DNA from: CAZWKX01 sp964633975
GTDB lineage: Bacteria > Actinomycetota > Acidimicrobiia > Spongiisociales > UBA11373
Assembly (NCBI GenBank): GCA_964633975.1
Contig: CAZWKX010000001.1
Span: forward strand, 67,791-131,790
Direction: 5' to 3'
DNA: 64,000 nt
Positions 40,284-46,967 of this stretch are shown in pieces (within the stretch, counting starts at the first letter, position 1; each line of letters begins with the position of its first letter). The position numbers and the translations under genes were made by a program. The notes beneath the pieces were generated by a model, which was given only the letters and a program-made list of their open reading frames with translations, did not search any database and was not told where the DNA came from.

Positions 40284-41186
40284 CTAGCCGAAAAGTCGGG
40301 GGGCCAGGGCCTGAAGCTCCTCGGTCGTGGAGCCGAGCACCGCGTAGCCGGTCTCGTCGCGAATCTGTTCCACGTTGGCGGCGACGTCCTCAACGCTGAG
40401 AGGGCCATCTCCGGGAGCCTTGAAGTAGCCGGCGGTCCGCGCCATGAAGAAGCGGCTCACGTTGCCTCCGGCCACCGACCAGACTTCCCCGCTGAACGGG
40501 CACTCCTCCGAGCAGAAGTAAGCCACCACCGGCGAGACCAGCTCGGGATCGAGCTTCTCCGCCACCGGGCCCAGTATCTGCTCGGTCATCCTGGTGCGGG
40601 CCACCGGAGCCAGCACGTTCACCTTGATGTCGTACTTGGCGCCTTCGAGTTTGAGGACGTTGGCGAGCCCGACGACTCCCATCTTGGCCGCACCGTAGTT
40701 CGACTGGCCGAAGTTGCCCAGGATGCCGGCGTTGGAGGTGGTCATGACGATGCGACCGTACGACTGAGCGCGCATGACCTTCACCGCAGCCTGGGTCACG
40801 TAGAAGGCGCCTTTCAGGTGCACATCGAGCACAGCCTCCAGATCGGGCCAGGCCAAGTTGTGAAAGGCCTTGTCGCGTAGTATGCCGGCGTTGTTCACGA
40901 GGATGTCCACCCGTCCGTACTCCTCGACGGCCTTGGCCACGATACCCTCGCCCCCGGCCGGTTCGCCCACCGACGAGTAGTCGGCAACGGCGCGGCCTCC
41001 CGCTTCGACGATCTCGGCAACCACGTCGTCGGCAGGGCGAGCCTCCATGCCGCTTCCATCGGTAGCGACCCCTGGATCGTTGACCACGACGGCCGCTCCC
41101 CTCGATGCCAGCAGCTTGGCGTGGCTGGCCCCAAGCCCTCGCCCGGCACCGGTGACGATGGCGACGCGACCCTGGAACCCGATCAT
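40284..41186 (-). CDS. Short-chain dehydrogenase, hydroxyacyl-CoA dehydrogenase type
   Basis: 300 residues. The NAD-binding motif is VAIVTGAGRGLGASHAKLLA, with VVNDPG at the end of strand 2, ILVNNAGILRDKAF, the catalytic region MTTSNAGILGNFGQSNYGAAKMG (Ser, Tyr, Lys) and a C-terminal extension of about 50 residues. The NDPG and NNAGILRDKAF segments are typical of the dehydrogenase part of multifunctional enzyme type 2 (17-beta-HSD4-like), so beta-oxidation of acyl-CoA is the best guess. ATG 41186 follows GAGGAGGTTGGGG. Confidence 0.85.
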   Translation of the reverse strand: MIGFQGRVAIVTGAGRGLGASHAKLLASRGAAVVVNDPGVATDGSGMEARPADDVVAEIVEAGGRAVADYSSVGEPAGGEGIVAKAVEEYGRVDILVNNAGILRDKAFHNLAWPDLEAVLDVHLKGAFYVTQAAVKVMRAQSYGRIVMTTSNAGILGNFGQSNYGAAKMGVVGLANVLKLEGAKYDIKVNVLAPVARTRMTEQILGPVAEKLDPELVSPVVAYFCSEECPFSGEVWSVAGGNVSRFFMARTAGYFKAPGDGPLSVEDVAANVEQIRDETGYAVLGSTTEELQALAPRLFG

Positions 41187-41226
41187 CCCCAACCTCCTCG
41201 ACTCTCCAAGCACTCCGCGGCCGAGG

Positions 41227-42432
41227 CTAGTCCGGTGGTGGCCGACGGTTCGAGAACGCTGCACGCAGAGCCGGCGCCAGGTCCCCGATGTCACCGACCA
41301 CGACCGCCTCGAGACTCAGCCAGGAGGCCAGGTGCCCCAGCTCCGACACCAGCGGCGGCACGACTCGGGCCGCCTCCTCGCCCGGCTCGATGAAGGCCCC
41401 CGGCACGAGCAGCAGTCCGCGTTTGCGATCGGCCTTGACATCGACGCGGCCCACCAGGCGGTCTCCAAGGAGAAACGGCAGAACGTAGTAGCCCCAGCGC
41501 CGCATGGAGCGGGGCACGTAGATCTCGATGCGGTAGTGGAAACCGAAGACCCGCTCCACCCGATCCCGATTCCACATGACCGGGTCGAAGGGGCAGAGCA
41601 GAGCCGCTGCCTCCAGCCGCCGCGGCACCGCCACCTCCGGATGCAGGTATGCGGGATGCCGCCAGCCCTCCACGTCAACCAGCTCCAGGGCACCCTCGCC
41701 CGCCAGATCGTCGAGCGTGCGGCGGGCGGCCGGGAGAGGGAGCCGGTAGTAGTCGGCGAGGTCCGGCGCCGTTGCCACGCCGCACGCCCGGGCCGCCATC
41801 AGCAGCAGGCGCCGATGCGCCTCCCGGCGCGGGACCGCCGGCGCCTCGAGGAACTCGGTCGGGATGACCCGCTCCGGCAAGTCGTAGCGACGGGCGAAGT
41901 TGCGCCGACCGGCGACGGCGAGCCTGCCGGTGGCAAACAGCCACTCCAGCGCGATCTTCCCCCGGTTCCAGCCCCACCACGAGCCCCTGCGCTCACCGGG
42001 ATCGGAGAGGTCGGCGGCGCTCACCGGGCCCAGCTCCCGCACCTCATCCAGCACCCGCTCCACATAGCCCGGGTGCTCCCGGTTGAGGCAGTCGACCCGG
42101 ATCCACGGGCGCGTCTCGGCCATGCGGTGCCGGAACAGCGGGTAGTCCTCGATGGGCAGGAAGCACGCCTCGTGGCCCCAGTACTCGAACAGCAGACGAC
42201 GCTCCTCGAAGGCACGCCACAACAGGCCGCGTTCGTGGTGGCCCAGCCGGGAGAACAGGGTCAGGTGGTGGGCGCGCTCGAGAACGTTCACCGAGTCGAT
42301 CTGGAGAGCCCCGATGCGCCGCAACAGACGGCGCACGTGCCGCACGTCGACCCGGCCCGAGGAGCGGGTCTCGGCCAAGCCTTGTGCACCGAGGGCGATG
42401 CGCCGGGCGCGGTGCTGATCGACCCGTCTCAT
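41227..42432 (-). CDS. YcaQ-like winged-helix DNA glycosylase
   Basis: 401 residues, family HTH_42 (formerly DUF1006). The N-terminal RRIALGAQGL, LRRIGALQIDSVNVLERAHHL contains the Gln-x-Asp catalytic motif (QID), followed by LFSRLG and FEYWGHEACFLP. Late segments are FDPVMWNRDRVERVFGFHYRIEIYVP and YVLPFLLGDRLVGRVDVKADR. E. coli YcaQ and the streptomycete relative AlkX unhook DNA interstrand crosslinks. The start is ATG 42432. The SOS polymerase genes lie within 2 kb, but no LexA box precedes this gene. Confidence 0.88.
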   Translation of the reverse strand: MRRVDQHRARRIALGAQGLAETRSSGRVDVRHVRRLLRRIGALQIDSVNVLERAHHLTLFSRLGHHERGLLWRAFEERRLLFEYWGHEACFLPIEDYPLFRHRMAETRPWIRVDCLNREHPGYVERVLDEVRELGPVSAADLSDPGERRGSWWGWNRGKIALEWLFATGRLAVAGRRNFARRYDLPERVIPTEFLEAPAVPRREAHRRLLLMAARACGVATAPDLADYYRLPLPAARRTLDDLAGEGALELVDVEGWRHPAYLHPEVAVPRRLEAAALLCPFDPVMWNRDRVERVFGFHYRIEIYVPRSMRRWGYYVLPFLLGDRLVGRVDVKADRKRGLLLVPGAFIEPGEEAARVVPPLVSELGHLASWLSLEAVVVGDIGDLAPALRAAFSNRRPPPD

Positions 42433-42535
42433 GACCTGGGGAGCTCTGGCGGCTCGGCGCTCACGACGAGCACCAGCCTCGTCCTGCTCCTATCGCGGCC
42501 CATGCCCGGCGCGGCCTTCCCTCGTACGGCCGGAG

Positions 42536-42541
42536 TAGCCT
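42536..42541 (+). promoter_or_regulatory. -10 element for a leaderless start (plsC)
   Basis: TAGCCT, a 6-nt spacer (ACCGGC), then ATG 42548; no Shine-Dalgarno. Confidence 0.5.
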
Positions 42542-42547
42542 ACCGGC

Positions 42548-43318
42548 ATGCTCAAAGCTCTGGGCACGATCGGCGCGGCCATCCGCACCGGGGTGGGGCT
42601 CACCATCGCGGTGCTCTACACGGCCATGGTCGCCAGCTACCTGATCGTGCTCACCAAGTTCCGCCCCACCTCACAACACGTGGAGACCGTGGCACGCAGC
42701 TGGGGTCGGGTCTTCTGCGCCGCCTGCGGGGTTCGTGCCACCTTCGAAGGTCTCGAACACGTAGACGACGCCGGCTCCTACGTCTTCGTCTCCAACCACA
42801 TCTCGGACCTGGACGCCCCGTTCCACCTCGCCTTCGTGCCCGTTGGGATCCGCTTCTTGGCGAAGAAGGAGCTGTTCAAGATCCCCGTGTTCGGCCGCGC
42901 CATGCGAGCCATCGGCATGGTGGAAACCGATCGCCAGGCCCGCGCCGCCGCTCACCGCAAGATCAATGAGCAGGTGGCCCGGGTGGTGAAGATGGGACGA
43001 TCGCTCATCATCTACCCGGAGGGAACCCGCTCCCGCGATGGCGAGCTGCACGATTTCAAGAAAGGGGCCTTCCGCATCGCCATCGAAAACAACATGCCGG
43101 TGCTTCCCATCGCCATATCCGGCCTATACGAGATCTGGCCGCCTGGGTCGAAGATCATTCGGGGAGGCCGAGCCAAGATGGTGTTCCACGAACCCATTCC
43201 CACGTCCGGCCTTGGGACCGACGATATCGACGCACTACGAACCCAGGTGCATGAGATCATCGGCACGGCCTTCGAGCGCATTCGCCACCAGGTGTCGGCG
43301 CCGGCACGTCGCCGCTAG
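42548..43318 (+). CDS. 1-acyl-sn-glycerol-3-phosphate acyltransferase
   Basis: 256 residues. One N-terminal membrane helix (TGVGLTIAVLYTAMVASYLIV) is followed by a PlsC domain. The catalytic motif is VSNHISDLD (HxxxxD-type: NH-x4-D). The second is ELFKIPVFGRAM, the third is IIYPEGTRSRDG and the fourth is VLPIAISGLYE. It makes phosphatidic acid from lysophosphatidic acid. It is leaderless. The stop codon overlaps that of the convergent methyltransferase. Confidence 0.9.
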   Translation: MLKALGTIGAAIRTGVGLTIAVLYTAMVASYLIVLTKFRPTSQHVETVARSWGRVFCAACGVRATFEGLEHVDDAGSYVFVSNHISDLDAPFHLAFVPVGIRFLAKKELFKIPVFGRAMRAIGMVETDRQARAAAHRKINEQVARVVKMGRSLIIYPEGTRSRDGELHDFKKGAFRIAIENNMPVLPIAISGLYEIWPPGSKIIRGGRAKMVFHEPIPTSGLGTDDIDALRTQVHEIIGTAFERIRHQVSAPARRR

Positions 43319-43914
43319 ACCTGAGACCTCTTCGCCACCACGATGTTGTCGATGGCATCCTTGGTCTCGCCCTCCACGGGACGCAGCACCTCCTCGGCGC
43401 GGATCACCTCGAGCTCCCCGCCGATCGCCCCCACGACGTCGCCGGCGGTATACAGGTGCTCCGGGTTGTGGGGCCCTCCGATGCCATCCCTGAGATTGCG
43501 CAGATCATGGCCGACGACGACGAGGTGCCCCCCGGCGGCCACCGCTCCCGCCGCCATCCGCCACAAGGCGATCCGCTCCCGTGCCGACGGGTGCAGGTAG
43601 GCGACGACCACAAGATCGAACACCAGCGGGGGCGGCGTCCACTCCCGCAGATCGGCCACGATCCATTCGACGGAGACCCCCCGCAGCTCCGCCAGCCTCC
43701 GCCCCCGGTCGATGGCGACACCGGACCACTCGACGGCCGTTACCTCCCAACCCTGCTCCGCCAGCCATACCGCGTTGCGGCCCTGGCCGGCGGCCAGGTC
43801 GAGGGCTCTCCCGGGCTCGAATGCGGCAACCGCCTCGGCTAGGAACCGATTAGGCGGCACCGCGTTGGCGAACTCCTGCTCGTGATAGCGCCGATCCCAG
43901 TGCTCCCGATCCAC
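43315..43914 (-). CDS. Class I SAM methyltransferase, TehB-like
   Basis: 199 residues. The N-terminal DREHWDRRYHEQEFANAVPPNRFLAEAV is typical of the TehB/thiopurine-type group. SAM motif I is ALDLAAGQGRNAVWLAEQG, strand 2 ends VTAVEWS, and motif III is FDLVVVAYLH. Substrates of relatives include tellurite and small thiols; this one is unknown. The start is GTG 43914, 7 nt after TAGCCT, so it has its own promoter although it lies 28 nt downstream of imuB on the same strand. Read-through from the SOS operon is possible. Confidence 0.85.
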   Translation of the reverse strand: MDREHWDRRYHEQEFANAVPPNRFLAEAVAAFEPGRALDLAAGQGRNAVWLAEQGWEVTAVEWSGVAIDRGRRLAELRGVSVEWIVADLREWTPPPLVFDLVVVAYLHPSARERIALWRMAAGAVAAGGHLVVVGHDLRNLRDGIGGPHNPEHLYTAGDVVGAIGGELEVIRAEEVLRPVEGETKDAIDNIVVAKRSQV

Positions 43915-43921
43915 GAGAGTA

Positions 43922-43927
43922 AGGCTA
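43922..43927 (-). promoter_or_regulatory. -10 element for a leaderless start (methyltransferase)
   Basis: TAGCCT, a 7-nt spacer, then GTG 43914. It lies in the 28-nt gap after imuB. Confidence 0.45.
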
Positions 43928-43942
43928 CCGGCACGGCCGTCT

Positions 43943-45385
43943 TCAGTCGTAGATGCCCACCAGGTAGCAGTCTCCTTCGCGGACCTCACAGAGGAATGCG
44001 CCGGCCGAGGTAACGATCTGGTAGCGGTCGGCGTGCTGCTCGCCATCCCACCAGCGCCCGGTGCGCCGCCAGGGCCCGGCCCAGTTGCGAACCTCTTCCC
44101 AGCGGCTCCCCAGCCGTATACGAACGGGGAACCCGTCATCCCACTCCACCTCCACCCGGCAGGGCGGGGGCACGAGCGCGGGTGCGGGATCGGGCAGGCG
44201 GCCCGGCCAAGGCGCTTTCGGGTCGTGCACCGGTTGCGGTGCAGGCTCACCCCAACGATGCCAGCGGACCCGCTCGCCCGGCTCCCTGCCTCCCTGCGGC
44301 ACCGCTTGGAGCACGGCGTCGGGCCCCACGAGGACCTGGGCGCGAGCCAGGGCGCGGCGGGCCCCCACCTCCGAGGCGGCATCCTCGCCGAAACACATCT
44401 GACGCCCCGAATCGGAGCGGTCACCGGGAACGAGTCGCAACCGGGCCATGCCCCCGGGAATACCGCCCCCCTCCACCCAGGCCCGCAGCTGCCACCGGAC
44501 CCGCTCTGCTATCTCACCCTCGGTGAAAGGATCGGCGCTGCGCCAGGTGCGGGACCGAACCTCACCTGCCGCCGACATGGCCTCCACCACCACGAGGTGC
44601 GGAATCCCCGGGCCGACGGCTTCGAGGAGCCGGTGTGCCAGCGACTTAGCGGCGAACGCCGCCTGCTCCAGGTCCCGCAGCGGCGGGTCGAAACGCTCCT
44701 CGACCGCCACATCCTGCGGCAACGATCGGGGAGACACCTCCCGGTCCTCGCCGCTGGCCAGCCGATACGCTTCCAGGCCGATTCTGCCGAAGCGGGACGC
44801 CACGGCCTCACGAGGCAGCGCCGCCAGATCCCCCAGCGTGCTGATCCCCAGCCAACGGAAGGTATCGACGATCTCGGACACCCCGAGTGTGGCGATGTCG
44901 AGGCCGGCGATGAAACCCTCGGTGTCGGCGACCATGGTCTCGCCTTCGGCCGCAGCGCGAGCGGCAAAAGGGCCGTCGGCGAGGCCGAGCCGGGCGCCGG
45001 CTGCCACCTCCCTTACCGCTCGAGCCACGCAGGCAACGAGTGGCTCCTCGCCCCCGTAATAGCGAACGGCTCCCGACACGTCGAGGAAGAGCAGCCCCGG
45101 TTCGGCCACCTCGACACCGGGAGCCACCGTCTCCACGGCTCGCGCCACCGCCTCAAAAGCAGCCGCCTCGGCGCCGGGGTCGGCGGGCAGGGTGGCAACC
45201 GCCGGACATAGGGTCTCGGCGCGGCGACGCGGCATGCCCACCCGGACGCCGGCGGCGACGGCCAACGCGTTGGCTGCAGTCACCATCCCGTCGGGGCCAA
45301 CCACCTGGCAGGGCTCATCCGACGGCGCGTCCGGCCTCCGTAGCGGCCAGCTGGGAAACCACACGCACAACGTCCGTGCCCTCAT
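43943..45385 (-). CDS. imuB: ImuB, Y-family polymerase-like SOS mutasome protein
   Basis: 480 residues. The N-terminal RTLCVWFPSWPLRRPDAP and the DinB-like region (GLLFLDVSGAVRYYGGEE, ARLGLADGPFAARAA) show the Y-family fold, but the usual catalytic acidic residues are not obvious, as expected for ImuB. A possible sliding-clamp-binding peptide is RQMCFGED after the polymerase-like part. The C-terminal domain (VRNWAGPWRRTGRWWDGEQHADRYQI) is the family hallmark. ImuB bridges DnaE2 and the beta clamp in mutagenic repair. ATG 45385 lies inside imuA (71-nt overlap), so the two are coupled. Confidence 0.93.
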   Translation of the reverse strand: MRARTLCVWFPSWPLRRPDAPSDEPCQVVGPDGMVTAANALAVAAGVRVGMPRRRAETLCPAVATLPADPGAEAAAFEAVARAVETVAPGVEVAEPGLLFLDVSGAVRYYGGEEPLVACVARAVREVAAGARLGLADGPFAARAAAEGETMVADTEGFIAGLDIATLGVSEIVDTFRWLGISTLGDLAALPREAVASRFGRIGLEAYRLASGEDREVSPRSLPQDVAVEERFDPPLRDLEQAAFAAKSLAHRLLEAVGPGIPHLVVVEAMSAAGEVRSRTWRSADPFTEGEIAERVRWQLRAWVEGGGIPGGMARLRLVPGDRSDSGRQMCFGEDAASEVGARRALARAQVLVGPDAVLQAVPQGGREPGERVRWHRWGEPAPQPVHDPKAPWPGRLPDPAPALVPPPCRVEVEWDDGFPVRIRLGSRWEEVRNWAGPWRRTGRWWDGEQHADRYQIVTSAGAFLCEVREGDCYLVGIYD

Positions 45386-45938
45386 CCTCCACCTCGTAGA
45401 GCCTTTCGATGCCTCCCACCTCTTTGCCGGCGGCGCGCAGCGTAAGCAGACGCCGCACGATGCGGCCGTGGCCGGAATCGGCGCCTTCCCAGCGCACTCC
45501 TTCAGCGACGAGCTTGAGCTGGGCCAAGCCGGAGGGGAGGCTGCCGCTCAGTGGGCGCAGGATGAGCATGGCGCGACGGGCCCGCGCCAGGGCTCCCAGA
45601 CGCCGGAGCACGCCGCCGCCGACACCGGCCGGCACCTCTGCATAGACCGCGGCCAGTCCTTCGAGAAGGGCGGCGGTCACCCGCCCCCAAGAATCCCTCT
45701 CGGAACAACGCACCACGACGAGGTGCTCTGGAGGTATGCCCGCTTCCCATGCGGCAAGCGGCGACAGCCAGCCCCGCACGTCGACAAACGCCACCGCGGC
45801 ACCATGGGCGGGATCGGCCAACAGAGTCAGTCCGAGGCGGGTGAGCCCAAGTCCGGGAGAGCCGACCAGGCCGAGCACCCGCCCCGGAGCCACAAGCGGC
45901 GCAGCTGCGCAACCCGCCGTCCACGCCCGCTCCAGCAT
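45315..45938 (-). CDS. imuA: ImuA-like (RecA-related) SOS mutasome protein
   Basis: 207 residues. It is a degenerate RecA-like domain: LVAPGRVLGLVGSPGLGLTRLGLTLLAD replaces the Walker A loop, and VAFVDVRGWLSPLAAWEAGI and HLVVVRCSERDSWGRVTAALLEG follow. ImuA supports ImuB and DnaE2 in induced mutagenesis. I use ATG 45938; TTG 45944 with TGGAGCG before it is an alternative. A GTG at 45965 is less likely, because the -10 element TACAAT ends right at it and transcription would begin downstream. A perfect LexA box lies immediately upstream. Confidence 0.88.
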   Translation of the reverse strand: MLERAWTAGCAAAPLVAPGRVLGLVGSPGLGLTRLGLTLLADPAHGAAVAFVDVRGWLSPLAAWEAGIPPEHLVVVRCSERDSWGRVTAALLEGLAAVYAEVPAGVGGGVLRRLGALARARRAMLILRPLSGSLPSGLAQLKLVAEGVRWEGADSGHGRIVRRLLTLRAAGKEVGGIERLYEVEDEGTDVVRVVSQLAATEAGRAVG

Positions 45939-45965
45939 GCCCAACGCTCCAGTGATGGGCCTCAC

Positions 45966-45988
45966 ATTGTATCGAACATATGTTCGAT
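45966..45988 (-). promoter_or_regulatory. LexA (SOS) box and -10 element of imuA-imuB
   Basis: TCGAACATATGTTCGA (45972-45987) is identical to the dnaE2 box and here extends to an 18-bp palindrome with A and T on the outside. On the minus strand TACAAT follows directly. This places imuA-imuB and dnaE2 in the same SOS regulon. Confidence 0.93.
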
Positions 45989-46041
45989 GCTGCAACCTCG
46001 GGCCGCCGTACCCCACTCCCAACGAACCCGGCACCAGCCGA

Positions 46042-46047
46042 TAGCCT
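46042..46047 (+). promoter_or_regulatory. -10 element of the DUF1028 gene
   Basis: TAGCCT lies 23 nt before ATG 46071; the leader then carries a Shine-Dalgarno (GAAAGGGAC). The LexA box of imuA is 54 bp upstream, outside the usual repressing distance. Confidence 0.45.
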
Positions 46048-46070
46048 GGCCCACAAAACGAAAGGGACAC

Positions 46071-46955
46071 ATGCGCCTCATACACACGTACTCGGCGGTG
46101 TTGCGCCACCCGACGACAGGGGCACTCGGCGTGGCCGTGCAGTCGCACTGGTTCAACGTGGGACGAATCGTGCCCTGGGTCCGGCCCGGCGCGGGGGCGG
46201 TGGCCACCCAAGCCATGGCCGACCCAGGCTACGGTCCCCGCGGCCTCAGCCTCATGGGCGCCGGGCTCACCGCCGCCGCCGCCCTCGAGCAGCTCCTCGC
46301 CGCCGACCACGAGCGTGAGCTCCGGCAAGTCGCCTTCATCGATGCGGCCGGAGGCGTGGCCGCCCACACTGGCAGCCGGTGCATTCGCTATGCCTCCCAC
46401 ACCACGGGAGACGGCTGGGCGGTGCAGGCCAACATCATGCGCAACGACGCCGCCGTGCCCGCCATGGCACAAACCATCGCGTCGGCGTCAGGTGACGTGG
46501 CCGCCCGCCTGCTCGCCACGCTCGAAGCCGCCGAGCGCACCGGCGGCGATCTGCGCGGCAGCCAGTCGGCCGCTCTCCTCGTCTCCTCGGACGGTTCCGC
46601 GGCCGAAGTGAATCTCCACGTCGAAGACCACCCGGACCCGATCGGCGAGCTGCGGCGGCTCCTGGCCGTGCACCGCGCCTACGAGCACATGGAGCAGGGG
46701 GACCACGCTCTCGGCTCGGGAGACATCGAGAAGGCGGCCCTGGAGTATGCCGCCGCCGCAGAGGGATCGGCCAACCCGGAGGTTCTCTTCTGGCAGGCCT
46801 TCGGTCTGGCGGAGATGGGCCGCGAGACACAAGCCGTGTCCGTGCTCCGGCAAGCCTCCGAGGCCAACCCCGACCTGGTCGAGCTGCTACAACGCCTGCC
46901 CGAAGCCGGGCTCATCGGCGCTGGGCTGGTAGAGCGTCTCCTCGGAGCTCTCTAG
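46071..46955 (+). CDS. DUF1028 family protein with a TPR-like tail
   Basis: 294 residues. Residues 1-200 are DUF1028, an Ntn-hydrolase-like fold: MRLIHTYSAVLRHPTTGALGVAVQSHWFNVG, VRPGAGAVATQAMADPGYGPRG, GWAVQANIM. The last 70 residues contain a TPR-like helical pair (GDHALGSGDIEKAALEYAAAAEG, NPEVLFWQAFGLAEMGRETQAV). The family's function is unknown; an amidase or peptidase activity is suspected from the fold. A Shine-Dalgarno (AAAGGGACAC) precedes ATG 46071. It is divergent from the SOS imuA-imuB operon. Confidence 0.88.
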   Translation: MRLIHTYSAVLRHPTTGALGVAVQSHWFNVGRIVPWVRPGAGAVATQAMADPGYGPRGLSLMGAGLTAAAALEQLLAADHERELRQVAFIDAAGGVAAHTGSRCIRYASHTTGDGWAVQANIMRNDAAVPAMAQTIASASGDVAARLLATLEAAERTGGDLRGSQSAALLVSSDGSAAEVNLHVEDHPDPIGELRRLLAVHRAYEHMEQGDHALGSGDIEKAALEYAAAAEGSANPEVLFWQAFGLAEMGRETQAVSVLRQASEANPDLVELLQRLPEAGLIGAGLVERLLGAL

Positions 46956-46967
46956 CGGCTGAAACGG

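Noticed and set aside
41047..42969. Plus-strand open frame of 640 codons covering the SDR and YcaQ genes
   Set aside because: It is the antisense shadow of two recognisable proteins and runs into plsC in the wrong frame.
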